64,000 nt of DNA from Streptomyces sp. CC228A (GTDB lineage Bacteria > Actinomycetota > Actinomycetes > Streptomycetales > Streptomycetaceae): positions 186,001 through 250,000 of the forward strand of contig NZ_JAJPUI010000005.1 in NCBI RefSeq assembly GCF_021390935.1. Reading direction: 5' to 3'. This document shows positions 10,322 through 17,361 of this stretch, in pieces (position 1 is the stretch's first letter; each line of letters opens with the position of its first letter). The position numbers were made by a program, and so were the translations under genes. A model generated the notes under the pieces. It did no database searches and was not told the DNA's origin. It was given only the letters and a program-made list of their open reading frames with translations.

Positions 10322-11775
10322 GACTTCTGGAGCATCCGTCCGTAGGTCCTGCTCCACATGCGCAGGAGATCGTCGCAGTTGTGGCCGTCGCGGCTGAGGA
10401 GTGTTGTGGTGCGGGCGAAGGACAGGAGGAACAGTTCGAGAGCAGTCCGGAGTTCTCCTGCCGCCTCATCACCCAACTTCTGGAGCGGGCGGTACAACGC
10501 TGCGAAGGCAGGGTGGTCAACGTTCAGCGTGACATCGAGCGTGCGCCGCTTCAGAGAGGAGGCGAACATCTTATCGATCGAGAGTTGCTCGGATCCAATC
10601 CGGTAACTCAGGGCGCCCGAGCCCCTACCCGCCGTAGGGATGACAGGCAGATCGGCATCCGCGGCCGCCGCTACCCGGCAGGACGCCTCCGTGGCCGCTT
10701 GAAACTTGACCTCCTCGAAAGCTTGGCGGACACGCGAGTTCAAAAGCCGGGCGATCGCCTCCAACTCCGACCCGAGGGCCTCCTGGAGTACCTGGGAAGG
10801 CCGGATTCCCTGCTTGTTAATGGTGATACCAAAGTGCTCGTCGAGGACGGGATCAAACTCGATCTCGCAGCGCCACCAGTCGTCGTAGTTCTCTTTTCGC
10901 TTCGCCCCCATGAGGTGCCAGCCGCTCGCGATCTCGCGACCGGCGCGGAGAATGGAGACGCCAGCTCCGCCTACGATGCCGCTGCGCCGCTTGGTAGCGT
11001 TATCCAGGTGCTGCCAGTGCTGCACCGGCAGCATCGCGAACCGGACAGTAACGAATGCCGTCTTGCCCGACGCCGCTGCCAGTTCGTAGCGGAGCGGCTC
11101 GAACGCCAAGCCTGCGCTGTGCCCCTCGATCTTCGCCGTGAGAAGCATGGGATCCACCGGATCGACCCGCTTCCCATTGAGGGTCAACGTGAGGTCCCCG
11201 TTACTGAGGAAGCGGCGGTAGATGCGTCCAAGGTCCCGCCGCAGCGCACGCTCGAGCCAGGCGAGGCGCTGGTACTCGATACGGTCACAGTGCTGCCAGG
11301 TCACCAGGCAGCCCGACCCCGTCGTGACGCCGGGCTGACGGCGAGCCCGAAGATCAACTGGGGTCCCGGCCGCGATGGCGTCAACGTCCAAGCAGACCCG
11401 GTTGGCCGCCTGACCGTTCTGCCATGAGGTCACCTCTACTCGCCGCGCCTGGCTGAGGGACGCGGCGGGCAGCCCCATGCCGAACCGGCCGAACGACTCC
11501 CTTTCGTCGAAGCGTGACGAGCCGCCGAAGCGGAGGCATGCCTCGAGCCGGGAGCGTGACATGCCTTCGCCGTCGTCCTCCACACGGATCTCCGGAAGGC
11601 CACCTGGTTTGGGCCTCGTGACCGTGACCGCGACTTTCGTCGCTGCCGCCTGGAGCGAGTTGTCGATGAGTTCTGCGAGGGCGGTCGAGAGGCTGACGTA
11701 GCCCGACTCTCGGACTGCGCGGATGAAGTTGGAGGAGACCAGGAGGTCGTCCTTATGTTGCGTCTGCCGGCCCAT
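10318..11775 (-). CDS. GHKL-type ATPase (HSP90/MutL/histidine-kinase fold)
   Basis: A 485-residue soluble protein with a clear GHKL ATP-binding site at its N-terminus: N-box ELIDNSLQA (35-43), G1 box DDGEGM (67-72) and G2 box GRFGMGL (96-102). There is no histidine-kinase phosphoacceptor, HAMP or membrane segment, so it is more like MORC, MutL or HSP90 proteins than a sensor kinase. The rest (about 200-485) is unassigned. GHKL ATPases occur in several anti-phage systems beside nucleases or helicases. ATG 11775 is preceded by GGGAGAAG. It is coupled by an ATGA overlap to the DUF4338-like gene, so the two products probably work together. Confidence 0.85.
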   Translation of the reverse strand: MGRQTQHKDDLLVSSNFIRAVRESGYVSLSTALAELIDNSLQAAATKVAVTVTRPKPGGLPEIRVEDDGEGMSRSRLEACLRFGGSSRFDERESFGRFGMGLPAASLSQARRVEVTSWQNGQAANRVCLDVDAIAAGTPVDLRARRQPGVTTGSGCLVTWQHCDRIEYQRLAWLERALRRDLGRIYRRFLSNGDLTLTLNGKRVDPVDPMLLTAKIEGHSAGLAFEPLRYELAAASGKTAFVTVRFAMLPVQHWQHLDNATKRRSGIVGGAGVSILRAGREIASGWHLMGAKRKENYDDWWRCEIEFDPVLDEHFGITINKQGIRPSQVLQEALGSELEAIARLLNSRVRQAFEEVKFQAATEASCRVAAAADADLPVIPTAGRGSGALSYRIGSEQLSIDKMFASSLKRRTLDVTLNVDHPAFAALYRPLQKLGDEAAGELRTALELFLLSFARTTTLLSRDGHNCDDLLRMWSRTYGRMLQKS

Positions 11776-11863
11776 CGCTTCTCCCGATGACTTGCTCAGA
11801 TACCTGCGTCGAGAGTAGCTGCATCGAGGCCGCCTGGAAAGCAGGTCATTCGGTGCGGCAAGG

Positions 11864-12247
11864 TCAGTCAGACCTGGTCACGATCGTGACCGTGATCCGC
11901 TTCGTCTTGGCCGGTTCGGTCAGGTCCACGCCTGAGCCGTCAGCCATGAGGAGGCGGACAGTAGGGCGGCTGCCCCCGGCAGCATGCAGGTAGGGCTCAG
12001 CAGACTCGAGGGTTACGACCCGACCCGTACGCTGCAGATCGAACGAGATGCGGTGGCCGGCCGTGTGCATGTTGATGACGCGCTCAACGACGTCCACCTC
12101 TGTCACCGCCTCCCCGACGAGCGCTTCTGGAAGCGGTGAAACGGTCTTCAGCGAGTTGATGCCAAGCACCTGAAGCGTAGCGATCTTCTTCCCCTTGAGC
12201 CGCTCCAGGAGCGGTGCGATCTCGGCTGCGGACTGGATGGTGGCCAT
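11864..12247 (-). CDS. Unrecognised 127-residue protein
   Basis: Starts at ATG 12247. The N-terminus is helical (IAPLLERLKGKKIATLQVLG) and the rest looks like a beta-rich domain; no family recognised. No good ribosome-binding site precedes the ATG, and the frame stays open upstream to 12601 across the transposase remnant on the other strand, so the start is uncertain. The 88-base gap to the GHKL gene could hold a promoter or allow read-through; the same direction suggests a link with the GHKL/DUF4338 pair. Confidence 0.55.
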   Translation of the reverse strand: MATIQSAAEIAPLLERLKGKKIATLQVLGINSLKTVSPLPEALVGEAVTEVDVVERVINMHTAGHRISFDLQRTGRVVTLESAEPYLHAAGGSRPTVRLLMADGSGVDLTEPAKTKRITVTIVTRSD

Positions 12248-12392
12248 GTGAGCATCATGACTGAAGAAACAGGACGTGTGCGCCAGGCCCGGCAGTTGCT
12301 GGCTCACTCCTCCGCCGCCCCCCTGTGAGTCTGTGGTGAGACACCCGGTATCCGGGCTGCCCTTCCTGGGACGGCCAGGATCCCTGCGCCAG

Positions 12393-12640
12393 ATGACCAG
12401 GACGAACGGCCCGATAGCCGAGTCTGAGGACTCGGCGCCGAGACCGACCCACCGCTGCTTCTCCCTGGAGCACAAGCTGTGCATGGTCGCCGCGTACGAC
12501 GCCGCCCTGGCTGGGTTGAAGGGCGCGATTCCCACGCCGTGAGCGACTGCTTTCCCCATCATCGATTGGAAGGCCGTCCGGTACGCCGCGGAGATGACCA
12601 CCCGGCACCGGCTGGCGCACCAGCGCGGTTGGGGGCCCTG
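12393..12640 (+). pseudogene. Decayed IS3-family OrfA-type transposase fragment
   Basis: The frame reads RCFSLEHKLCMVAAYDAAL near 12441-12500, close to the N-terminal HTH of streptomycete IS3-type OrfA proteins (typically RRFTAEYKLRIVAEYEAA). After an in-frame TGA at 12540-12542 the same frame continues with IIDWKAVRYAAE, matching the following HVIEWRAARDAG-type segment at the expected distance. It is thus one gene broken by a nonsense codon, lacking its 3' half, inverted repeats and OrfB. It marks an old insertion between the defence genes and the nuclease gene. Confidence 0.6.
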
Positions 12641-12711
12641 CTGGAATACATGCCGGAGCCGATCGATTGGCCTGTTCAGGGTGCCGACGGCGAAGGTAAG
12701 GGGTGGAGCCG

Positions 12712-13653
12712 GTGAACGATCTGAAGCTCTTCCGGGTCGCTGACGGCCAGGCGGCCGAGATCCCGGGAGCGGCGGTGGCGCTGGAGCGCCACCTGCAGAC
12801 GTTGATCGAGCAGAACATGGAAGCGATGCTCGGGATCCGGTTCCTGGCGTCCGAGTACGGCACCGGTTCGCGGCACCGCGGGCGGATCGACTCCCTCGGC
12901 CTGGACGAGAGCGGCAACCCAGTGATCATTGAGTACAAGCGTTCGAATGGCAAGGCGGTGATCACTCAGGCACTGTCATACCTGTCGTGGCTGCGCGATC
13001 ACCGACATGAGTTCGAGAGTCTGGTGAAGGAACGGCTGGGCGACGATGCGGCTGGCTCGGTCGACTGGAGCAATCCGCGTCTGGTGTGCATCGCCGGGGA
13101 TTTCACGTCGCACGACACGAACGCGCTGGAGGAGATCGGCCGCCGAATCGATCTCGTGAGCTACCGGGACTTCGGCGGGGGCCTGCTGGCTCTGCACCTG
13201 GTCGCCTCGGTGACCGGCTCCGCGGCACCGTCCCGGACTTCCAGCACGCCCGCGACCACGAGTGCGTCTTCGGTGGGTTCAGGGGGTGGCGGCTCGACGG
13301 TCAAGTCAGTCCGGCAGTTCTACGACGAGTCGCCTCAGTCTCTGCGGGACCTGTACACCGACCTCGACGCCATGCTGATCTCACAGGCAGATGTGCAGAA
13401 GGAGTTCCAACTGCATTACGTCGCGTACCGACGGATCAAGAACGTTGCGACCATCCGCTTCCAGCCGCGCCGCCACACCCTCGTGGTCCGGCTTGCGATC
13501 GATCCCGACACTGTCGAGTTGGTCGAGGGCTTCGCCCGTGACGTACGCAAGATCGGCTGTCTGGGGACTGGCCCTCTGGAACTGCGGATCCGGTCACACG
13601 AGGACTTGTCGAGAGCCAGCGACCTCGTCCGGCGAAGCGTCGAAGGCCGCTGA
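12712..13653 (+). CDS. NucS-like PD-(D/E)XK nuclease domain with C-terminal DUF5655
   Basis: About 313 residues. The N-terminal half has the NucS/DUF91-type core: HRGRIDSLGLDESGN followed by VIIEYKRS (D near residue 61, E-x-K near 75-77), a PD-(D/E)XK nuclease signature. A Ser/Thr/Gly-rich linker (about 170-195) precedes a C-terminal domain (VKSVRQFYDESPQSLRDLY onward) of DUF5655 type. Such fusions are common in bacteria and suspected to act on DNA, but the role is not established. GTG 12712 is chosen because the family starts close to this point; GTG 12703 in the same frame is possible. It ends at a terminator shared with the methyltransferase gene and may belong to the defence island. Confidence 0.75.
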   Translation: MNDLKLFRVADGQAAEIPGAAVALERHLQTLIEQNMEAMLGIRFLASEYGTGSRHRGRIDSLGLDESGNPVIIEYKRSNGKAVITQALSYLSWLRDHRHEFESLVKERLGDDAAGSVDWSNPRLVCIAGDFTSHDTNALEEIGRRIDLVSYRDFGGGLLALHLVASVTGSAAPSRTSSTPATTSASSVGSGGGGSTVKSVRQFYDESPQSLRDLYTDLDAMLISQADVQKEFQLHYVAYRRIKNVATIRFQPRRHTLVVRLAIDPDTVELVEGFARDVRKIGCLGTGPLELRIRSHEDLSRASDLVRRSVEGR

Positions 13654-13662
13654 CCCAGATAT

Positions 13663-13708
13663 GCGGGGCCGGTGTGCATCAAAGCTGGGGTGCGCACCGG
13701 CCCCCCGT
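13663..13708. terminator. Bidirectional terminator
   Basis: Inverted repeat 13665-13677 with 13692-13704 (13 bp, one G-T pair), followed by a C-rich then T-containing stretch. It lies between the convergent nuclease and methyltransferase genes. Confidence 0.65.
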
Positions 13709-13751
13709 TTGCGTTCCTTCAGGGGTGGCCGTCTGGCGCGGTCTGGTCTCA

Positions 13752-14498
13752 TTATTCGGGGCCCGCCAATTCAAAGTCTTCCTGAGTCAGGGCGCTCTGA
13801 AGTCGCTGCTCCGCGATGTCGGCGTAGTGCTCGGAGAGTTCGACGCCGATGAACTTGCGGCCCTCGCGCAGGGCGGCGACGCCGGTTGTGCCGGAGCCGG
13901 TGAAGGGGTCGAGGACCGTTCCGCCCGGCGGGCAGATCCTCACCAGCTCCTGCATCACCTCCACGGGCTTCTGCGTGATGTGCACGCGGTCCTTCCGGGG
14001 CTGGCTCGCGGTGTAAAGGCCGGGCAGGTAGACGGGGTTCCGGTCGGGGTCGACCGGGCCCTTGGTGCCCCAGACGATGTATTCGCAGGACTGCTTGAGT
14101 CGGCCCTTCTGCGGTCGGGAGACCGGCTTGTGCCACGAGGCGATGCCGCGCCAGGTCCAGCCGGCGGCCTGGAGCGCGTCGGTGGTGGTGGGCAGTTGCC
14201 TCCAGTCGGTGAAGACGAGCGCGGCGCCGGACTCGGCGGTGGCCCGGTAGGACTCGGTGAGCAGGAGGGTGAGCCAGAAGTCGTACGAGCGCTGGTCGCG
14301 GTTCTCGCCGGGGAAGTTGGCAAGGTCGTGTTCGGCGTCGCCCGAGGTGTACTTCGCGCGGGCGCTGCGACCGGTTCGTTCGCTGCTGGTTCGGCCGCCG
14401 CTGTTGTAGGGCGGGTCGGTGATGACTGCGTCGACGCTGTTGTCAGGGATGCCGGCGAGGGCGGTCAGCGCGTCGCCTCGGTGCAGGGTATACGACAT
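13752..14498 (-). CDS. Site-specific DNA methyltransferase (N4/N6-type)
   Basis: A 248-residue amino-methyltransferase. The catalytic motif DPPY (TDPPYNSGG) is near the N-terminus (about 28-36) and the SAM-binding motif DPFTGSGTTGVAAL is near the C-terminus (about 202-215), the order of beta-class enzymes. A predicted specificity region between carries RQLPTT and WHKPVSRPQKGRLKQ. ATG 14498 is preceded by AAAGAGAG; the longer upstream frame lacks such a site. No matching restriction gene is adjacent, so it may be an orphan modifier carried by the conjugative element, for example to protect incoming DNA. It faces away from the transfer operon across a 560-base gap. Confidence 0.87.
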   Translation of the reverse strand: MSYTLHRGDALTALAGIPDNSVDAVITDPPYNSGGRTSSERTGRSARAKYTSGDAEHDLANFPGENRDQRSYDFWLTLLLTESYRATAESGAALVFTDWRQLPTTTDALQAAGWTWRGIASWHKPVSRPQKGRLKQSCEYIVWGTKGPVDPDRNPVYLPGLYTASQPRKDRVHITQKPVEVMQELVRICPPGGTVLDPFTGSGTTGVAALREGRKFIGVELSEHYADIAEQRLQSALTQEDFELAGPE

Positions 14499-14930
14499 TG
14501 TGCGGTTCTCTCTTTCCGCGGGGACGGGCGTGCGGGATTCCGCGTTCCCGGAATACCGCGCACGTCGGCGTGATTCGCTCCCGGAAGCCACAGAAACAGC
14601 TGCCTGAGGAGAGCGATGGGCTGGAGAGTAACCACCGATCCCGGCCGCACCTAATGACGCTCTGCCGACACATCACGGGCCCCGACCGCCAGGCGAGGCG
14701 TCGTTTGGTGCGGCCGGAATTCGTCTCTACAGTCTCGCCGTGTTCGACGGACGGGGCCCTGCTCCCGCCCTGTTGAGCTGTGCTGATGCGTGTTGCCTCG
14801 TCCAGGTGGCGGCACGGCAGCACTCACGAAACAGCCTGATATTTCGGCGAGGGGATTCTCCGTGTGGCGTGTGAGATTAAGAGCGCGGCTGGCTGCCGCT
14901 CTCCAGTAACGGGGTTCCCAGGAGTCGGGA
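14499..14930. other. Intergenic stretch with an imperfect inverted repeat
   Basis: No gene seen between the methyltransferase start and the transfer-operon control element. It holds an imperfect 17-base inverted repeat, 14643-14659 with 14699-14715 (GGCCGCACC arms exact, 15 of 17 overall), 39 bases apart. This could be an operator pair or a structured site. Nothing else recognisable. Confidence 0.4.
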
Positions 14931-15053
14931 GTTAGCCGCTCCCGACCCTTGGAATCTCTATTCCCTGATCTCAGGTGTTGTGAATTTCCGACCGGTGCGG
15001 TGCCGGTGACCTTTTCGACGAGAACGCTGGTGCCGCGCTGCCTACGAGTAAGG
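14931..15053 (+). promoter_or_regulatory. Transfer-operon control element (copy A)
   Basis: It closely matches, in the opposite orientation, the element before the replication operon (45978-46091). Shared parts in order: GTTAGCCGCT (14931), ACCGG-GCGG (14991), an exact 19-mer GACCTTTTCGACGAGAACG (15008-15026) and CCTACGAGT-AGG (15041-15053) leading into the ribosome-binding site. From 14991 to 15053 the two copies align without gaps. The core TTTTCGACGAGAA is a near-perfect 13-bp palindrome, as expected for a dimeric repressor site. The role as shared promoter/operator is inferred. Confidence 0.75.
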
Positions 15054-15061
15054 AGCTGCTG

Positions 15062-15139
15062 ATGCAGCATGCCCAGGCACGCCCTTCCCCGACGTCCGAC
15101 GCCTGTGACCTCCGCTCGGCGGACGGCCCGCGGCCGTGA
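15062..15139 (+). CDS. 25-residue leader peptide coupled to the cell-wall hydrolase gene
   Basis: ATG 15062 has a strong ribosome-binding site (AAGGAG, 15050-15055) and opens a 25-codon frame whose TGA overlaps the GTG start of the hydrolase (GTGA, 15136-15139). The hydrolase GTG has no convincing site of its own, so this small frame probably delivers ribosomes to it. The peptide has no recognised motif. It may be purely regulatory. Confidence 0.55.
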   Translation: MQHAQARPSPTSDACDLRSADGPRP

Positions 15140-16263
15140 AGGCGGGCGCGGCAATAGTCGGGTCCGTGGCTCTTGGCCCACTGCTGCTGATCGCCCCGCT
15201 CGCGATGGCTCTGGCCGGCGCGAGCAGTGCCCAGGCCGCCTGTGCGAGCGGCGATGCACAGGCTGTGGATACCGCGGCGGTCGCCAAGCAGGTGGAGTCG
15301 ATCCTCAAAGGCGGCGGCAAGGCCACGGTGTCGGTCCCGGGGCTGGACGATCCCGCAGAGCAGATCCCGAACGCCAAGACGATCCAGGCCACCGGCGTCG
15401 CCATGAAGGTGCCGGCGCGAGGACAGGTCGTGGCCCTCGCCACGGCCCTGCAGGAGTCGGGGCTGCGGAATCTGGACTACGGCGACCGGGATTCGCTCGG
15501 CCTCTTCCAGCAGCGTCCCAGCCAGGGCTGGGGGACGGCCCAGCAGGTCCGCGATCCGGTGCACGCCTCGACGAGGTTCTACGAGGCTCTGCTCAAGGTC
15601 CCAGGCTGGCAGTCCATGACCGTCACGCAGGCGGCACAGGCGGTCCAGAAGAGCGGCTTTCCTGACGCCTACGCCAAGTGGGAGCCGCTGGGCACGGCTC
15701 TACAGAAGGCCATCGCCACGTCGCTGTCGGAGGAGTCGAGTTCCGACGGAGGCGACGAGGGCGAGCGGACGGATGCGGCTCCCGGCGGGTGCGGCACCGG
15801 TGAGGACGGGGCCAAGTTCGGTCCGATCCCCGCAGGCTCCGTCCCCAAGGACTACAAGATCCCGGCTGATGCGCCCAAGTCGGTCCGCACCGCCATCCGC
15901 TGGGGGCTCGGTCAGCTCGGCACTCCGTATCAGTGGGGTGGCGCGTGCACCGATCCGCGCGGCCAGGACCCGATGGGCCGCTGCGACTGCTCGTCCCTGA
16001 TGCAGATGTCGTACAAGGCCGGGGGCGTCTCGATCTCCCGGACCACGTACACGCAGGTCAAGGAGGGTAAGGCGGTCAGCGTCGACGCCCTCAAGCCGGG
16101 CGATCTCCTCTTCACCCGCGGCACGGCCCAAGTCCCGGAACACGTCGGGATGTTCATCGGCGACGGCCTGATCCTGCACGCACCGCGCACTGGTGACGTG
16201 GTCAAGCTCTCGACCCTCGCCGAGTGGCGGCCGGACGTCCTCGCCGCCCGCCGGATCGTCTGA
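15136..16263 (+). CDS. Bifunctional peptidoglycan hydrolase (lytic transglycosylase-like + NlpC/P60)
   Basis: A 375-residue exported enzyme expected to open the cell wall for the conjugation channel, comparable to VirB1 or CwlT of Gram-positive elements. Residues 1-36 form a signal peptide ending ASSAQAA. Residues 80-190 resemble a lysozyme-like domain (candidate catalytic Glu in ALQESGLRN, then GLFQQRPSQGWG). Residues 250-375 are NlpC/P60: catalytic Cys in RCDCSSLMQ, His in EHVGMFIGDG, third polar residue in LHAPRTG. It is the first large gene of the transfer operon, translated from a GTG coupled to a leader peptide. Confidence 0.9.
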   Translation: MKAGAAIVGSVALGPLLLIAPLAMALAGASSAQAACASGDAQAVDTAAVAKQVESILKGGGKATVSVPGLDDPAEQIPNAKTIQATGVAMKVPARGQVVALATALQESGLRNLDYGDRDSLGLFQQRPSQGWGTAQQVRDPVHASTRFYEALLKVPGWQSMTVTQAAQAVQKSGFPDAYAKWEPLGTALQKAIATSLSEESSSDGGDEGERTDAAPGGCGTGEDGAKFGPIPAGSVPKDYKIPADAPKSVRTAIRWGLGQLGTPYQWGGACTDPRGQDPMGRCDCSSLMQMSYKAGGVSISRTTYTQVKEGKAVSVDALKPGDLLFTRGTAQVPEHVGMFIGDGLILHAPRTGDVVKLSTLAEWRPDVLAARRIV

Positions 16264-16335
16264 CCGGCCCCCCTCTCCCCCTCTCAGTCCTCCCCTTCCG
16301 GGCCTTCGCGCGCCCATATTCATACTGGAGTTCCA

Positions 16336-16644
16336 ATGAAGCTCATTCAGCACGCCCAGATGCTGGCGTACAACCCTGGCGTCACGCCGAGCGAGGGCGG
16401 CCTGCCCGGTCTCGACGTCCTCAAGAAGGTCATGGGCAGCATCAACCTCTTCGGCATCATCGCCACGGTCGGCGCCCTCGCCATCTCCGCCATCGTCTGG
16501 GCCTGGGGCCACCACAGCGGAGGCCACCAGGCCGAGGCCAACGGCAAGAAGGGCACGGTCGTCGCCGCCGGCTGCGCCCTCCTGCTCGGCGCGGCCAACG
16601 GCGTCGTCGCGTTCTTCTCGGCGATGGGGACGCAGGTTCACTGA
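16336..16644 (+). CDS. Small two-helix membrane protein of the transfer operon (DUF6112-like)
   Basis: 102 residues with two membrane helices (about 37-57, LFGIIATVGALAISAIVWAW, and 73-95) separated by a short Gly/His/Lys-rich loop. Size, topology and place before the TrbL-like gene suggest a VirB2-like or core channel subunit; I recall this family as DUF6112, with moderate certainty. ATG 16336 lies 72 bases after the hydrolase stop. Its TGA shares one base with the next ATG (TGATG), so the two are coupled. Confidence 0.7.
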   Translation: MKLIQHAQMLAYNPGVTPSEGGLPGLDVLKKVMGSINLFGIIATVGALAISAIVWAWGHHSGGHQAEANGKKGTVVAAGCALLLGAANGVVAFFSAMGTQVH

Positions 16645-17330
16645 TGTCGAAGAATCGTTTCCCTTCCGCCAGGGAGCGGAGGCACGGAGCCCCGTCCTCG
16701 GTTCTGCGCCGCGCCTCGATCGGCAGCATCGTCCTCGCTGTCCTGCTGGCCGTCGCCGGCCTGGTCGCGTACGTCACCCGTGCGGAGAGCCCGGCCCCGC
16801 CGAAGGCCACCCCCGCGCCGACGTCCTCATCGGCCTCTCCCTCCCCGGCCGCCACCGCGCGCACCGGGGTGGCGGTGGCCACGCCGCCCAGGACGGCCGA
16901 TCCGATCGAGTTCGCCAAGGCCGCCACCAAGGTCCTGTGGACGTACGACACCCGGTCCTTCTCGCAGGCCGAGCACCTGGCCGGCCTCGAGCGGTGGATG
17001 ACCAGCGAGAAGAAGTACGCCGACTGGAAGTCGGTCACGGACCAGGTACCCGGCCCGGTGCTGTGGTCGCGGATGCACGACAACGGGCAGCACGCCGACG
17101 CCACGATCGGCGAGGGCCACTTCCCGCAGGCGTTCAAGACCGCCCTGGCCCAGGACCCCGGCGCGATCACCGAGGCGTACGTCTACGCCGTCACGGTCAC
17201 CGGCAAGCAGTCCATCGCCTGGAAGGGCTCCGGTGCCGGAGCCGAGTCCCGCTCGACGACCCTCGCCGTCCAGTGCCGACCGGACCGCGACTGCGCCCTC
17301 GTCGGCGTCCTTCCGAACGTCGCGCCGTGA
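16644..17330 (+). CDS. Membrane-anchored extracytoplasmic protein of the transfer operon
   Basis: 228 residues: a basic N-terminus, one membrane helix (about 23-47, IGSIVLAVLLAVAGLVAYV), a Pro/Ala/Ser/Thr-rich linker (50-85) and a globular outer domain (about 90-228) with two cysteines near the end that may pair. This layout is like VirB8/TcpC-type scaffold proteins that stand outside the membrane, but no sequence motif proves it. ATG 16644 is chosen over upstream frames because it overlaps the previous stop. Confidence 0.75.
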   Translation: MSKNRFPSARERRHGAPSSVLRRASIGSIVLAVLLAVAGLVAYVTRAESPAPPKATPAPTSSSASPSPAATARTGVAVATPPRTADPIEFAKAATKVLWTYDTRSFSQAEHLAGLERWMTSEKKYADWKSVTDQVPGPVLWSRMHDNGQHADATIGEGHFPQAFKTALAQDPGAITEAYVYAVTVTGKQSIAWKGSGAGAESRSTTLAVQCRPDRDCALVGVLPNVAP

Positions 17331-17361
17331 TCGCCCTCAACCTGTGTAAGGAGGTGCCCTC

